A stretch of 64,000 nucleotides of DNA from Chthoniobacterales bacterium (GCA_035274845.1 DATENU010000008.1:21225-85224); one strand, 5' to 3'. Shown: positions 9,229-18,079, counted from the stretch's first letter. Notes: generated by a model not told the origin, from the sequence alone. Translations and numbers: made by a program.

Positions 9229-9565
9229 ATATAGAGCGCCGGGAGGCGCGAAGGATTAAAGCCCGGAGGGAGCGTAGCGAACTCCGGGGGAAAAGAACGG
9301 AACCACCCCAAAGAACCCCTGAAAGGGGTGACGGATGCCGCGCATTGTCGGGGGCCAACGGAATCTCGGAAACGTCGCCTGGTTTGCTTTGTTCTCGATC
9401 CGTCGCCCCTTCGGGGCTCGTTTCATTGAGACGCAAACCCCGGAGTTTCGCTGCGCTTCACTCCGGGCTTTTATTCCGACGTCCCTTCGGGACTAAGGGC
9501 TTGTCGCAGTTGTTTCGAGATAGCAGCCCTTTTCGATTTCCCTGCGGGACGCGTTAGAGCGACGC
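9229..9565. repeat. composite interspersed repeat, copy 1
   Basis: A mosaic of palindromic modules. AGCCCGGAGGGAGCG...CTCCGGGGG at 9260-9290 is the inverted partner of CCCCGGAGTTTCGCTGCGC...CCGGGCT at 9438-9469. Between them are modules of the type CCCCTGAAAGGGG-TGACGG and CCGTCGCCCCTTCGGGGC. Related modules recur at 31450-31560 and 39200-39620. The gap 9080-9641 contains no convincing gene. Confidence 0.75.
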
Positions 9566-9641
9566 AACTCGGTGGACGTGCCGATCCAAACTTGACGGCT
9601 TTAGGCCGTCAGTGTTCCTCAGCGCGACGAGGACTGGAGAA

Positions 9642-10094
9642 TCAACGCCGGTTTTCCGGCCACTCGCGTTCCAGAAATGAATCGTAGTGTCCCTGTTCGA
9701 TCTCCTTTATGAGATCGCGAAACGATTCCTGTTGCAGCATGCAGCCTCGGGCCGTCTCCACTTTCGCGTCGTTCGCTCTGAATTTTTCCAGGGCGCGCTG
9801 ATAGGCCGCCCGGTCGCGCAATCGCAGGGCGACCAACGCATAAAGCTGCCCCGCCGGCGATGCCTGCGGCAGGAGGCCCTCCAGCCGAGCCACGGCATCC
9901 GATTCCTTGAGAATTTCGCGAAGCGCCCGCTCGCCCTGCGACATGGTTCCGGCGACGCCAATTCCGCCAAAGGAAAAGCTCGAGCACAGGCTCAGCGAAA
10001 CCTCCGGCTTCGTTCTTTCGGCCAGCCCAACCGAGCCGACCAGGGAAAGCAAGGCAACCGTCCACAGGACAATGGGGGAAATCGTAACTTTCAT
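9642..10094 (-). CDS. exported protein of unknown function
   Basis: A 150-residue protein. The start ATG at 10094 gives a clear signal peptide (MKVTISPIVLWTVALLSLVG SVGLAE). The mature part is mostly helical and charged, with one Cys in SLCSSFSFGG and another in RGCMLQQ. I recognise no family. Composition and codon use match the neighbouring chromosomal genes. Confidence 0.6.
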   Translation of the reverse strand: MKVTISPIVLWTVALLSLVGSVGLAERTKPEVSLSLCSSFSFGGIGVAGTMSQGERALREILKESDAVARLEGLLPQASPAGQLYALVALRLRDRAAYQRALEKFRANDAKVETARGCMLQQESFRDLIKEIEQGHYDSFLEREWPENRR

Positions 10095-10159
10095 ATCGCT
10101 TTGACGAACGCCCCTCGATTCCCATGCGCACTAATTTCGACGGAAACCGGGCCGCTCAA

Positions 10160-10648
10160 TCACGACTTCGCCGCCGCGGTTGGCTCGAACAAAGCAGCCT
10201 CGTAATTGGCCACAAAAAATCGTTTTCCTCTCGTCTCAATTCGGTGACCCTCTGCCTTGAGCTTTGACTTCTGCGCGGCAATGCCGCCGGGAAATTTCGG
10301 GTTCAGTTCACCGCCCGTTTTTAGCGTCCGCCAATAGGGCGTGATCTTGCGAGCGCCTGCTTCCGCGGCTTCTTCGGCCGCATTCGCCGCAATCCAGGCG
10401 AAGATACCGGTCGTCAGCGGACAACCGATTGTGGCGCCATGCTTTCCCGCGATGAAGGCGCGAAGTACATCGGTGGTGAGAATGCGTCCGCGTGGAACGG
10501 AACGCATGATCCGGTCGACTTCGATTGGAGCCGGGATCGCCATGGTCCCTTTGCCCCATTTGGTCGCCGCTTTTCCCTGCAGTGCGACCACCTTCGGCAG
10601 GTCCTTGCTGTCAGCCAGTTTCTCCCGCCAGCTCTTCTTGCCCGGCAT
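10160..10648 (-). CDS. MGMT-family (alkyltransferase-like) protein
   Basis: A 162-residue protein. The middle part resembles the DNA-binding half of O6-alkylguanine alkyltransferases: IMRSVPRGRILTTDVLRAFI, then HGATIGCPLTTGIFAWIAAN. The classical PCHR active-site motif is absent; the only obvious candidate Cys is in ATIGCPLT. The C-terminus ends GHRIETRGKRFFVANYEAAL, a pattern I know from proteins annotated as MGMT family. A role in alkylation-damage recognition is inferred, and catalysis is doubtful. Confidence 0.7.
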   Translation of the reverse strand: MPGKKSWREKLADSKDLPKVVALQGKAATKWGKGTMAIPAPIEVDRIMRSVPRGRILTTDVLRAFIAGKHGATIGCPLTTGIFAWIAANAAEEAAEAGARKITPYWRTLKTGGELNPKFPGGIAAQKSKLKAEGHRIETRGKRFFVANYEAALFEPTAAAKS

Positions 10649-10689
10649 AGAGAAATGCTGATTAGCCCTCGGGCGGGCGCCACTAGCGA

Positions 10690-11148
10690 TTACGCCGAAG
10701 CCGCTGCCCCTGCGGGCTTTTGCGAGAACGCGATCTTGGCGCTGCCGACGAAACTGGCCGCTTCATCGACAACCAGGCGGGGCGCTTCGATATCGCCGTT
10801 CACGGTGCAACCGGCGCGCAGCTCGCAGCGTTCGGCCGCTGTGATGTTGCCGTCCACGGTGCCGTCCACGATGACGGAGCGCGTCTTAATGTCGCCCTTG
10901 ATCTTGGCCGCCTTGCCGACGGTCAGCCGGCCTTGGGAATTGATCTCGCCTTCGACTACGCAATCAAGAGTCAGCTCTTTTTGAAATTTAACGCTGCCCT
11001 TGATGGAGACGCCGCTCGAGAGCGTTCCGCCCCGGCTAACCTCGGTCGCGCCGTTTGGGGTCGGGTCGGGTTTGGCTTGCGGTTGAGGAGGGGGCGTCGC
11101 CATTGGGGCGGCGGGCTCCACTTTTCGGCTGCTTGAAAACATCTGCAT
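10690..11148 (-). CDS. bactofilin (polymer-forming cytoskeletal protein)
   Basis: A 152-residue protein. A Pro-rich disordered N-terminus (residues 1-45) precedes a DUF583/bactofilin beta-helix core: GVSIKGSVKFQKELTLDCVV, then repeated short turns such as GRLTVGKAAKIKGDIKTRSV and TVDGNITAAERCELRAGCTV. Bactofilins assemble without nucleotides into filaments that localise cell-wall or morphogenesis proteins. No M23 peptidase gene sits next to it, unlike in some other bacteria. Confidence 0.9.
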   Translation of the reverse strand: MQMFSSSRKVEPAAPMATPPPQPQAKPDPTPNGATEVSRGGTLSSGVSIKGSVKFQKELTLDCVVEGEINSQGRLTVGKAAKIKGDIKTRSVIVDGTVDGNITAAERCELRAGCTVNGDIEAPRLVVDEAASFVGSAKIAFSQKPAGAAASA

Positions 11149-11220
11149 CGGGTTTGGGTCTCCTTCGAAAGATCATGGGACAGTTATTCACAAAGGTCAA
11201 CCTTCGGTTTGATTTGGAGG

Positions 11221-11343
11221 CGGCACGCCACCGTGCCGGTGGGGGAAAAGTGGTGGAGCCGGCACGCCACCGTGCCGGTGGGGGAAAGCGCCGAAGCAGA
11301 AAATCGCGTCGTCCTCAACGGCCTGGGGGCAAGCCGTCTCCAT
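11221..11343. repeat. palindromic repeats (GGCACGCCACCGTGCC twice, then GGCCTG/CAGGCC)
   Basis: Two tandem units with core GGCACGCCACCGTGCCGG at 11221-11246 and 11260-11286. A module of the GGCCTG..GGCAAGCC-GTCTCCA type follows at 11319-11343. Relatives occur at 47284, 48990-49085, 51386-51520, 58731, 58914 and 63424-63506. The last module overlaps the 3' end of the MFS gene. Confidence 0.75.
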
Positions 11344-12574
11344 TGCGCGCTCGGGATGACAACGCGTAAATCACCGTCCCAACAAGGCCGAAGACGGCCG
11401 CGCCCAGAAAATTCGCGCCTGGTCCCAATTTCCAGAGCCAGGCGCCCAGGACGGCGGCGGTGCTGACTAATAAATCCCGGACCAAATAATACGCGCCGAC
11501 CATCTGGCCGCGGCGTTCGGGATCGCAATAACCGATGATCAGGGCCTTACGCGACGTGTCCCCGAATTCCTTCAAACCCCGGATCGCGAACGCCAGCACC
11601 AGCATGGCGAAACTGCCGGAGATCCAGAGCGCGAGCGGGAAAAGGGTGAAGAATCCGAAGGTGGCGAGAACAAAAGGCTCACGACCGTGTTTGTCGGCGA
11701 AATGAGAAACCGGGATCAGGCAGAGGCTGGCGACGACAACCTCGATGCTGATCAGAATGCCGACTTCTTTGGCGGTCACTCCGACATTGTCCATCGCGTA
11801 GATCACGACCCACGCGTACGGGATGCCCTCGCAGAAGCGGACCAGGATGTCGCTGAGCAAGAGACGGCGCAGTGGCGCACTAAACGCGAGCAGGCTTTGG
11901 CGGAAGTTCCAGTGGTCGCCGGGTCGAGTCGCGGCCACCGGATCCTCCCGGAGCTGGCGTTGCACCAAAAGCGTTACGCCGGAAAGAACAATGGACGCGA
12001 CCAAACCGATGCGCACGCCGTCGATGATGCCGTACCGGTCGATCAGATATCCGCCCAGGATCGGCGCGAACATGATCGGCAATCGCTTGATTACCGATTG
12101 CATTCCGATCCCCATCGCATGCCGATTCGGGCCGAGGGTGGCTCCGATGAGCGAGAAAGCGGCCGGCAGCGAGAAACAGGTCCAGGAAAGAAAAAGGAAC
12201 ATGCCGGCAATGACCGCGCCCCAATGCGGCACCAGGAGAACGAGGGAATAGCCCGCGATCGAAAAGAGATTGAAGGCGAGGAAAGCGCGGCGATGTCCCC
12301 AGCGATCCACCAGCACTCCGCCCGGATAGGCATAGATCGCGCCCAGCAAAATGCGGATCGCGTCAAAAGCCCCGATCAGAAAGATGGAGGCGCCAAGGGC
12401 CTGGAGGTATTTCGGCACGAACCGCATCCAGAGTTCTTCCCCCGAGCCGATAAGGAAGATCGCGATCAGCAGGATAACGAGGTTGCGCCGGAGTCCGAAG
12501 AAATCCGCGAGGCGGCCGCCGCCGTTTACGGAGACTCGTTCTGGGTGGCCTTTGGTCTTTCGCGCCGGATCCAT
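11315..12574 (-). CDS. MFS transporter
   Basis: About 419 residues with roughly 12 membrane segments. The start is the ATG at 12574 (MDPARKTKGHPERVS); the frame extends further upstream only through a GGACGTTGGACG-type repeat. Between helices 2 and 3 it has a major-facilitator motif (YPGGVLVDRWGHRRAFLAF). An equivalent loop in the second half reads HFADKHGREPFVLATFG. The substrate cannot be told. The last codons (GDGLPPGR) are contributed by an interspersed repeat module at 11319-11343. Confidence 0.85.
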   Translation of the reverse strand: MDPARKTKGHPERVSVNGGGRLADFFGLRRNLVILLIAIFLIGSGEELWMRFVPKYLQALGASIFLIGAFDAIRILLGAIYAYPGGVLVDRWGHRRAFLAFNLFSIAGYSLVLLVPHWGAVIAGMFLFLSWTCFSLPAAFSLIGATLGPNRHAMGIGMQSVIKRLPIMFAPILGGYLIDRYGIIDGVRIGLVASIVLSGVTLLVQRQLREDPVAATRPGDHWNFRQSLLAFSAPLRRLLLSDILVRFCEGIPYAWVVIYAMDNVGVTAKEVGILISIEVVVASLCLIPVSHFADKHGREPFVLATFGFFTLFPLALWISGSFAMLVLAFAIRGLKEFGDTSRKALIIGYCDPERRGQMVGAYYLVRDLLVSTAAVLGAWLWKLGPGANFLGAAVFGLVGTVIYALSSRARNGDGLPPGR

Positions 12575-12588
12575 CTCACGGGAAGAGG

Positions 12589-12750
12589 CAACGTCCAACG
12601 CCCAACGTTCAACGTCCAACGCCGAACTAGAGAAAAGACCAGTCGGGCGCTTTCGGACCGATGATTTGGGGAATTGGTGCGCAGTTGATCCTCCGGCATC
12701 CGAGAGTCCGGAATTGGACGTTGGATGTTGAGCGTTGGACGTTGGACGTT
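12589..12750. repeat. inverted pair of GGACGTTGGACG-type repeats between divergent genes
   Basis: The left arm (12589-12623) is built from ACGTCCAACG words. The right arm (12717-12750) is built from the complementary words GGACGTTGGACG and TTGGATGTTGAGCG. The pair brackets the divergent intergenic region of the MFS and acyltransferase genes, which must also hold both promoters. Confidence 0.7.
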
Positions 12751-12812
12751 CCGCCCGCAGGCCGGCTCGTCCCGTACTCGCAGCGCGGACGAAGCGTGCT
12801 TACACTGGCGCC

Positions 12813-13823
12813 GTGCGCGCAGGTTGGAAAAAATTTCGTTATCGAATGGAATGGCTAGCGGTGAAGGGAGCCGGGAGCCTGGTTCCGTTGCTTTCGCGAA
12901 AAATGTGCGTGCGGCTCGGGGAATTCATCGGGCGAACGGCTTTTGCGGTCGATAAGCGGAATCGCCGGGTCGCGTTGAGTAATCTCACGGCGGCGTTTGG
13001 CGACCGGTTTTCATCGCGCCAACTCGAGGAGATCGCGCGTGAAAGCTATGTCCAGTTTGCCCGCACGGTCACCGATCTTTTTTGGACGCCGGCCCTAACG
13101 GCGGAGAATTTTTGGGACTACGCCGAGTTTGCCAACCTGGAACGCCTTCGCGCGGAGATCGCGCCGTCGAACCGCTGCATTTTCGCCGTGTTCCACTACG
13201 GCAACTTCGAATGGCTCAGCCCCGCCGTGGCCTGGGCCGGCATGACCACCGACGTCGTGACCCAGGAATTCAAAAACCCGTTGCTCGACCAAATCTTCCA
13301 GGGCTTCCGCGAACATGCCGGGCACACGTCGGTCCCGCGGAACAAAGCGATTGTCCGGCTTTACAAGACGCTGCGAAAAAGCGGCCGGGCGGCCTTACTG
13401 GTCGACACGACGCTGGCGCCGCATCACCCGACGGTGGTGATCGATTGCTTCGGCCTGAAGACAATCGTGACTGTTGCCCACGCCTGGCTCCACGAAAAAA
13501 CGGGCGCGCCATTGATCCCGATTTATTGCGAGCCGTTGCCGGAGGGCCGGTGGCGGATCGTGGCCCAACCGAAAATCGAGGTGCCGGCGGGCGCGACCCA
13601 CCAGGAAATCGCCCAGCTCTGCTGGGACTCGTTCGAACCAGTCGTTAGGCAGAACCCCGCGCCCTGGCTCTGGATGTACAAACATTGGCGTTACAAGCCG
13701 GTCGCGGCGCCGCGTCCTTATCCGTTCTATTCGCAGGAGTCGCCGTTTTTCGAGCAGATCGCTTCCCGGCCGAATTACGCGAAGCTCGACCGGCCCGCCG
13801 CTCTCGAAGCGATGCAACCATGA
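12813..13823 (+). CDS. lipid A biosynthesis acyltransferase (LpxL/HtrB-like), first of tandem pair
   Basis: About 336 residues. I chose the GTG at 12813: it places VRAGWKKFRYRMEWL exactly against MTPFWKRGRHRAEWL, the N-terminus of the downstream paralogue. An ATG at 12849 is the alternative. The catalytic HX4D/E motif is HYGNFE (about residue 130). NAVDKRNRRVALSNL-like and PLIPIYCEPLPEGRWRI blocks are typical of the family. It transfers a secondary acyl chain to a lipid A precursor at the inner membrane. It overlaps the next gene by ATGA. Confidence 0.85.
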   Translation: MRAGWKKFRYRMEWLAVKGAGSLVPLLSRKMCVRLGEFIGRTAFAVDKRNRRVALSNLTAAFGDRFSSRQLEEIARESYVQFARTVTDLFWTPALTAENFWDYAEFANLERLRAEIAPSNRCIFAVFHYGNFEWLSPAVAWAGMTTDVVTQEFKNPLLDQIFQGFREHAGHTSVPRNKAIVRLYKTLRKSGRAALLVDTTLAPHHPTVVIDCFGLKTIVTVAHAWLHEKTGAPLIPIYCEPLPEGRWRIVAQPKIEVPAGATHQEIAQLCWDSFEPVVRQNPAPWLWMYKHWRYKPVAAPRPYPFYSQESPFFEQIASRPNYAKLDRPAALEAMQP

Positions 13824-14803
13824 CGCCATTCTGGAAGCGTGGCCGGCACCGGGCCGAATGGCTGTTCGTTCGCCTCGGGGCCGTGGTCACGCCCCTCTTT
13901 CCGAGACGATTGGTGGAAGGAATCGGGTCGAGCTTCGGATGGCTGGCTTCCTTTCTGGATCGCGAAGGGCGTCGAGTGGCGCTGAGCAATCTGGAGCACG
14001 CGTTCGGTTCCACGCTCACGCTCGCCGAACGCAAAAAAATCGTTCGCCAATCCTATCGGCATTTCGCCCGCGCGATGACCGATCTTTTCTGGAGTCCGCG
14101 CCTGACGGCGGAAAATTTCGCTGGGCTCGTTGAGTTCTCCGGCCTCGAACAATGGAGCTCCGCCCTGGAGGAGGGGAAGCCAGTCATCTGGGGTTGCCAC
14201 CACTTCAGCAACTTCGAATGGATGGCGACGAGCGTCGGCTTGTCCGGGCGCCGAAGCGTGATCATGGCGCAGGAATTCAAGAATCCGCTCCTGGATCCGA
14301 CGTTTATTGCGCTGCGGCAATGGGGCGGCCATCGCGTCGTCACGCGCCAGGGATCGCTCCTCCATCTCTATCGGGCTCTGCGGCGGGGGGAACGGGTGGC
14401 GATTTTCGCCGACCTGACGATCTCGGCGAAAATCCCGAGCGTGGTGATCGATTGTTTTGGGATGAAACGCTGCGTCAGTTTTGCCCAGGCGTGGCTCCAT
14501 CAGCGGACCGGCGCGCCAATCATCAACGCCCACATGGAACCGTTGCCCGACGGGCGATATCGGCTGGTCTTTCATCCGCCCTTGCAGCTGCGGCCCGGCG
14601 CTTCCGCGCGCGAAATCGCGCAGGCCTGCTGGGACCAATTCGAACCGGTCATTCGCCGGAATCCGGCGCCGTTTATGTGGATGTACAAGCACTGGCGTTA
14701 CCGGCCCGAAAGCGCGGACCCGAACGCGTATCCGTTTTACGCCAACGTTTCGCCGCACTTCGAGAAGCGGCTGGCGGAGACCGGGAATGGAGTGGCGGAG
14801 TAA
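13820..14803 (+). CDS. lipid A biosynthesis acyltransferase (LpxL/HtrB-like), second of tandem pair
   Basis: 327 residues, starting at the ATG of an ATGA overlap with the upstream paralogue (13820-13823), which indicates translational coupling. The catalytic motif is HFSNFE. The blocks QEFKNPLLD, VVIDCFGMK and AWLHQRTGAPIINAHMEPLP match the first copy closely, so this is a tandem duplication with divergence. The two may add different acyl chains or act at different positions; this is inferred from the duplication only. Confidence 0.85.
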   Translation: MTPFWKRGRHRAEWLFVRLGAVVTPLFPRRLVEGIGSSFGWLASFLDREGRRVALSNLEHAFGSTLTLAERKKIVRQSYRHFARAMTDLFWSPRLTAENFAGLVEFSGLEQWSSALEEGKPVIWGCHHFSNFEWMATSVGLSGRRSVIMAQEFKNPLLDPTFIALRQWGGHRVVTRQGSLLHLYRALRRGERVAIFADLTISAKIPSVVIDCFGMKRCVSFAQAWLHQRTGAPIINAHMEPLPDGRYRLVFHPPLQLRPGASAREIAQACWDQFEPVIRRNPAPFMWMYKHWRYRPESADPNAYPFYANVSPHFEKRLAETGNGVAE

Positions 14804-14921
14804 TGGAGTGAGGGTGGCCAATTTCCTCTTCCCCAGCACTCCACTGCTCCATTACTCCATCCGCCTCGCCGCGTCGCGGTATTGACAAAATCGCGCCAGT
14901 ACGCTTTTCCATTCTCCAACT

Positions 14922-15530
14922 ATGAGACTCTTATCCCGCCTCGCCCTTTGCCTGTGTGTGCCGGCCGCTTTGCTCCTGACCAGCTGCGGCACGATGACCA
15001 CCTCGTCGTCATCGAAGAATTACCGCGTGATCGCGCATAAACCGAACGATCCGTCCAAAGTGGAAGTGTATCTGTCCCTCAAGACGCAGAACGTTTACGT
15101 GATGGAAGGCGACCGTCTCCTCATGGCAGCGGTCACCAACGTCGGCAAGCCAGGCGCGGAGACGCCCACCGGCGACTTCACCATTTACAACAAGGAAAAG
15201 AAACGCCGGCGCGCCAGCGAACCGGATGCCGGGTATCCCATGGCGTACTGGCAGGAATTCAAATCCGCTTACGGTTTTCACGAGGGCTTCGTCCATCCGT
15301 ATCCGCACACCCACGGCTGTGTCCGGATGCATCGGGAAGCGGTCGCTCGCATGTACGCGCTCACCAGCATCGGCACCAAGGTTCACATCCGGCAATCGCT
15401 TCCCGAAGATCAGAAATACGGCAGCCAGGTCATGAAACTCGACCAGAGCAAGGATCCCGATCCGCCGCGGTCGTTCATGATGTCGGACGCCTGGTTCAAG
15501 GATCCTCCGGGGCCGCTCCTGGTAGACTGA
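14922..15530 (+). CDS. L,D-transpeptidase-like lipoprotein
   Basis: A 202-residue protein with a lipoprotein signal (MRLLSRLALCLCVPAALLLT SCG, lipobox LTSC). The YkuD domain has VYLSLKTQNVYVMEGDRLLM, then GKPGAETPTGDFTIYNKEK, and the active-site block HPYPHTHGCVRM with the His and Cys needed for catalysis. It probably acts on peptidoglycan while anchored in a membrane. It is unrelated in domain layout to the longer L,D-transpeptidase at 2 kb, which has LysM-like parts. Confidence 0.85.
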   Translation: MRLLSRLALCLCVPAALLLTSCGTMTTSSSSKNYRVIAHKPNDPSKVEVYLSLKTQNVYVMEGDRLLMAAVTNVGKPGAETPTGDFTIYNKEKKRRRASEPDAGYPMAYWQEFKSAYGFHEGFVHPYPHTHGCVRMHREAVARMYALTSIGTKVHIRQSLPEDQKYGSQVMKLDQSKDPDPPRSFMMSDAWFKDPPGPLLVD

Positions 15531-15609
15531 ATCCGGATTCACAGCTAGGTTCTGGTGGCCGCCGGGTGTCGCGAGGATGCCCGAGGGCGGACTTTCTTTA
15601 TTCAGCTCG

Positions 15610-16848
15610 ATGAGCACGAATCTTATCTCCAGCGGAACGACGGCGCGCGAGAAGGTGAACCTGCGCACGCCGGAAGTGATGACGGCCGTGCAGGAGCAGG
15701 TCGAATCGCATTACCGTAGCGACATTGTGGACAAGGTCCGGCGCGCCGGCGGGATCCTCCAGTGCGGCGACGTCACCGTGCGTCTGGCCAAGCAGTTCGG
15801 ATTTTGCTACGGCGTCGAGCGCGCCATCGACCTCGCCTACGCCGCCCGGAAAGTTTTCAAGGACCGGCGGCTCTTCATCGTCGGCGAGATCATTCACAAT
15901 CCCGAGGTCAACGAGCAGATCTCCTCGCTCGGGATCAAAAACCTGATGGGGAAAAACAAGCAGGCCGACATCTCCGATCTCCAGCCGGAAGACGTCGTGA
16001 TCGTCCCGGCTTTTGGCACCGAGCTTTCCATCCAGCAACAAATCAAGGACCGCGGCTGCCAGATCGTCGATACCACCTGCGGCGACGTGATGAGCGTCTG
16101 GAAACGGGTGCGCAAGTATGCCAGCGAATCGGCCACCTCGATCATTCACGGCAAGGCTTCGCACGAGGAGACGAAGGCCACCAGTTCCCGCGCGCTCGGC
16201 GACGGGAAAGGACATTATCTCGTCGTGCTTACCCTCAAGGACACCGACTACGTCTGCGATTACATCCGGCACGGCGGAAACAAGCAGGAATTTCTCGCGC
16301 ATTTTAAGGACGCGCATTCGCCCGGATTCGATCCTGATGTCCATTTGAAGACGGTCGGAGTGGCGAACCAAACCACGATGCTGCGAGGGGAGACGGAGGA
16401 AGTGCAGCGCCGGATTCGCCAGGCCATCGTCGATCGCGACGGCCCTGAGGGCGCGACGAAGAATTTTCGTTTCTTCGACACGATCTGCGGTGCGACCCAG
16501 GAACGGCAGGACGCGTTGCGCGAGCTGCTCGATGTCCGGATGAATTTGCTCCTGGTGGTGGGCGGCTACAACAGCTCGAACACTTCGCACCTGGCGGAAA
16601 TGGGCGAGGAAAAGCTGCCGACCTATTTTGTTCGGAACGCGTCCCGGTTAGTGTCCACGACCGAGATCCTGCATTACGACCTTCATGAGCGGCAGGAAAT
16701 CATCGCCAAGGACTGGCTGCCCGGGGGGCCGATCGTGGTTGGAATCACGGCGGGGGCGTCCTGCCCGAACAACCTGATCGAGGAAACGTTGGTGCGCTTG
16801 TACGAGCTCCGCGGAATCAGCCGCGAACAGCTCGAAGCCGCGGCGTAG
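15610..16848 (+). CDS. ispH: 4-hydroxy-3-methylbut-2-enyl diphosphate reductase
   Basis: 412 residues from the ATG at 15610. The three iron-sulfur cysteines are seen in QFGFCYGVERA, VDTTCGDVMSVW and TAGASCPNN. The signature loops VGEIIHNPEVN and VVGGYNSSNTSHL are also present. It is longer than the roughly 315-residue proteobacterial enzyme: an N-terminal extension and an enlarged middle part are seen, as in some other phyla. It carries out the last step of the MEP isoprenoid pathway, giving IPP and DMAPP. Confidence 0.93.
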   Translation: MSTNLISSGTTAREKVNLRTPEVMTAVQEQVESHYRSDIVDKVRRAGGILQCGDVTVRLAKQFGFCYGVERAIDLAYAARKVFKDRRLFIVGEIIHNPEVNEQISSLGIKNLMGKNKQADISDLQPEDVVIVPAFGTELSIQQQIKDRGCQIVDTTCGDVMSVWKRVRKYASESATSIIHGKASHEETKATSSRALGDGKGHYLVVLTLKDTDYVCDYIRHGGNKQEFLAHFKDAHSPGFDPDVHLKTVGVANQTTMLRGETEEVQRRIRQAIVDRDGPEGATKNFRFFDTICGATQERQDALRELLDVRMNLLLVVGGYNSSNTSHLAEMGEEKLPTYFVRNASRLVSTTEILHYDLHERQEIIAKDWLPGGPIVVGITAGASCPNNLIEETLVRLYELRGISREQLEAAA

Positions 16849-16851
16849 AAA

Positions 16852-16917
16852 ATGTAGAGGCGCTTGTGCCAAGCGCCTTGAGCCGGGAACAGGCGCTTGG
16901 CACAAGCGCCTCTACAT
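16852..16917. terminator. perfect 26-bp inverted repeat after ispH
   Basis: The arms 16852-16877 and 16892-16917 are perfectly complementary (core GAGGCGCTTGTGCCAAGCGC) around a 14-bp loop. It starts 4 bp after the ispH stop and lies 5' of ku. It could act as a terminator, but it lacks a U-tract and its size suggests a mobile palindrome. Confidence 0.6.
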
Positions 16918-16958
16918 AATACGCGCGATCAACCCGCCAGCGGCGAAGCTTGTACGCC

Positions 16959-17789
16959 ATGCGTGCAATCTGGAAAGGCAGTATCAGTTTCGGCCTCGTT
17001 AACATTCCCATCGCGCTTTACCCGGCGACCCGAAAAGAAGAGCTAAAGTTTCGTCTCCTGCGAGCAAAGGACCTCAGCCCGGTGAATTACAAACGGGTGG
17101 CGGCAAAGGACGGCAAGGAAGTTCCGTGGGACGAAATCGTTAAGGGTTACGAATACGAAAAAGGAAAGTTCATCGTCCTGAACGAAAAGGATTTTCAGCG
17201 GGTCGATCTGGAAGCGACCCAGACCGTCGACATCCAGGACTTTGTCGATCTCGATGAGATCGATCCGATGTATTTCTACAAGCCGTATTACCTTGAGCCG
17301 CAGAAAGGCGGCGACAAAGCCTACGCGTTGCTCCGCGAAGCGCTTTCCGATGGCAAAAAGGTTGGCATCGCCAAAGTCGTCATCAAGACGCGGCAATATC
17401 TGGCGGGAGTGAAGGCGTTGAAAGACGCGCTGGTGCTAGAGCTGATGCATTTTGCCGAAGAGCTGGCCGATGCGGAAAAGCTCCACGTGCCGAAGAAGAC
17501 CACGGTCGGCAAACGCGAGAAAGACATGGCCGAAGCGCTCGTGAAAAGCATGAGCTCGAAGTGGGACCCGGCGAAGTACAAGGACGATTACCGCGAAGCG
17601 CTCATGGACGTGATCGAAGAGAAAGTGGAGTCGGGCGGAAAAGAGATTGAGGAGAAACCGAAAGAGAAGAAACCTTCGACCAAGGTGATCGACCTGGTGG
17701 CCGTTCTGCAGGAAAGCCTCAAGGCGCATGGGGGGCGAAAGATAAAAGCGGCGCCGAAGAAAGCGAAGCACCACAAAAAAGCGGCGTAA
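16959..17789 (+). CDS. ku: bacterial Ku, non-homologous end-joining protein
   Basis: 276 residues from the ATG at 16959. It begins MRAIWKGSISFGLVNIPIAL, the classical bacterial Ku start. The beta-barrel core holds VDLDEIDPMYFYKPYYLEP and a long helical arm follows. The C-terminus is Lys-rich (GGRKIKAAPKKAKHHKKAA), as in Ku proteins that bind DNA ends and recruit LigD. It forms a homodimeric ring on double-strand breaks. No ligD is seen in this window. Confidence 0.93.
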   Translation: MRAIWKGSISFGLVNIPIALYPATRKEELKFRLLRAKDLSPVNYKRVAAKDGKEVPWDEIVKGYEYEKGKFIVLNEKDFQRVDLEATQTVDIQDFVDLDEIDPMYFYKPYYLEPQKGGDKAYALLREALSDGKKVGIAKVVIKTRQYLAGVKALKDALVLELMHFAEELADAEKLHVPKKTTVGKREKDMAEALVKSMSSKWDPAKYKDDYREALMDVIEEKVESGGKEIEEKPKEKKPSTKVIDLVAVLQESLKAHGGRKIKAAPKKAKHHKKAA

Positions 17790-18079
17790 GTCTCAGGATT
17801 CGACATTCGTGTCATCCGAAAGTTGGCGAAACGCGCCTGCCACCGCGTTTGCAGTAGCAGATTCGCCGCCTTCAATTTTTGTGCTTTACAATTCCAGTGG
17901 TCCTCGCAAACTTCATCGAATTTTGATTCGATTTTATGATTTCCCCCAAGACGTAATGATTTCAGAGGCGTATCGCGGCTTTGCTCGAAAGCATAATATA
18001 GCTCTTTGCGTTAGCGGTTCGCAAAGCCGCACTTCTTTCTCAACACGCACGTAGTTGATCCAGCAGGAGACCCCTCTCT
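17790..18079. other. AT-rich intergenic region, left edge of an island
   Basis: No convincing gene. Base composition turns visibly AT-richer at about 17.87 kb. At 18000-18025 the words AGCTCTTTGCGTTA and GCGGTTCGCAAA occur. Similar words in the opposite order occur at 22505-22530, on the other side of the four-gene island. Confidence 0.5.

Noticed and set aside
11221..11286. possible short CRISPR array
   Set aside because: Only two units with palindromic cores, no regular spacers and no cas genes; it is an interspersed repeat.
15598..16590. long open frame antisense to ispH
   Set aside because: It mirrors the GC-rich third-position bias of ispH; there is no family signal, while ispH has all three Fe-S cysteines.
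17809..18054. 81-codon frame upstream of the KGGVGR island
   Set aside because: No start signal, no conserved look, and composition changes in the middle of the frame at the island edge.
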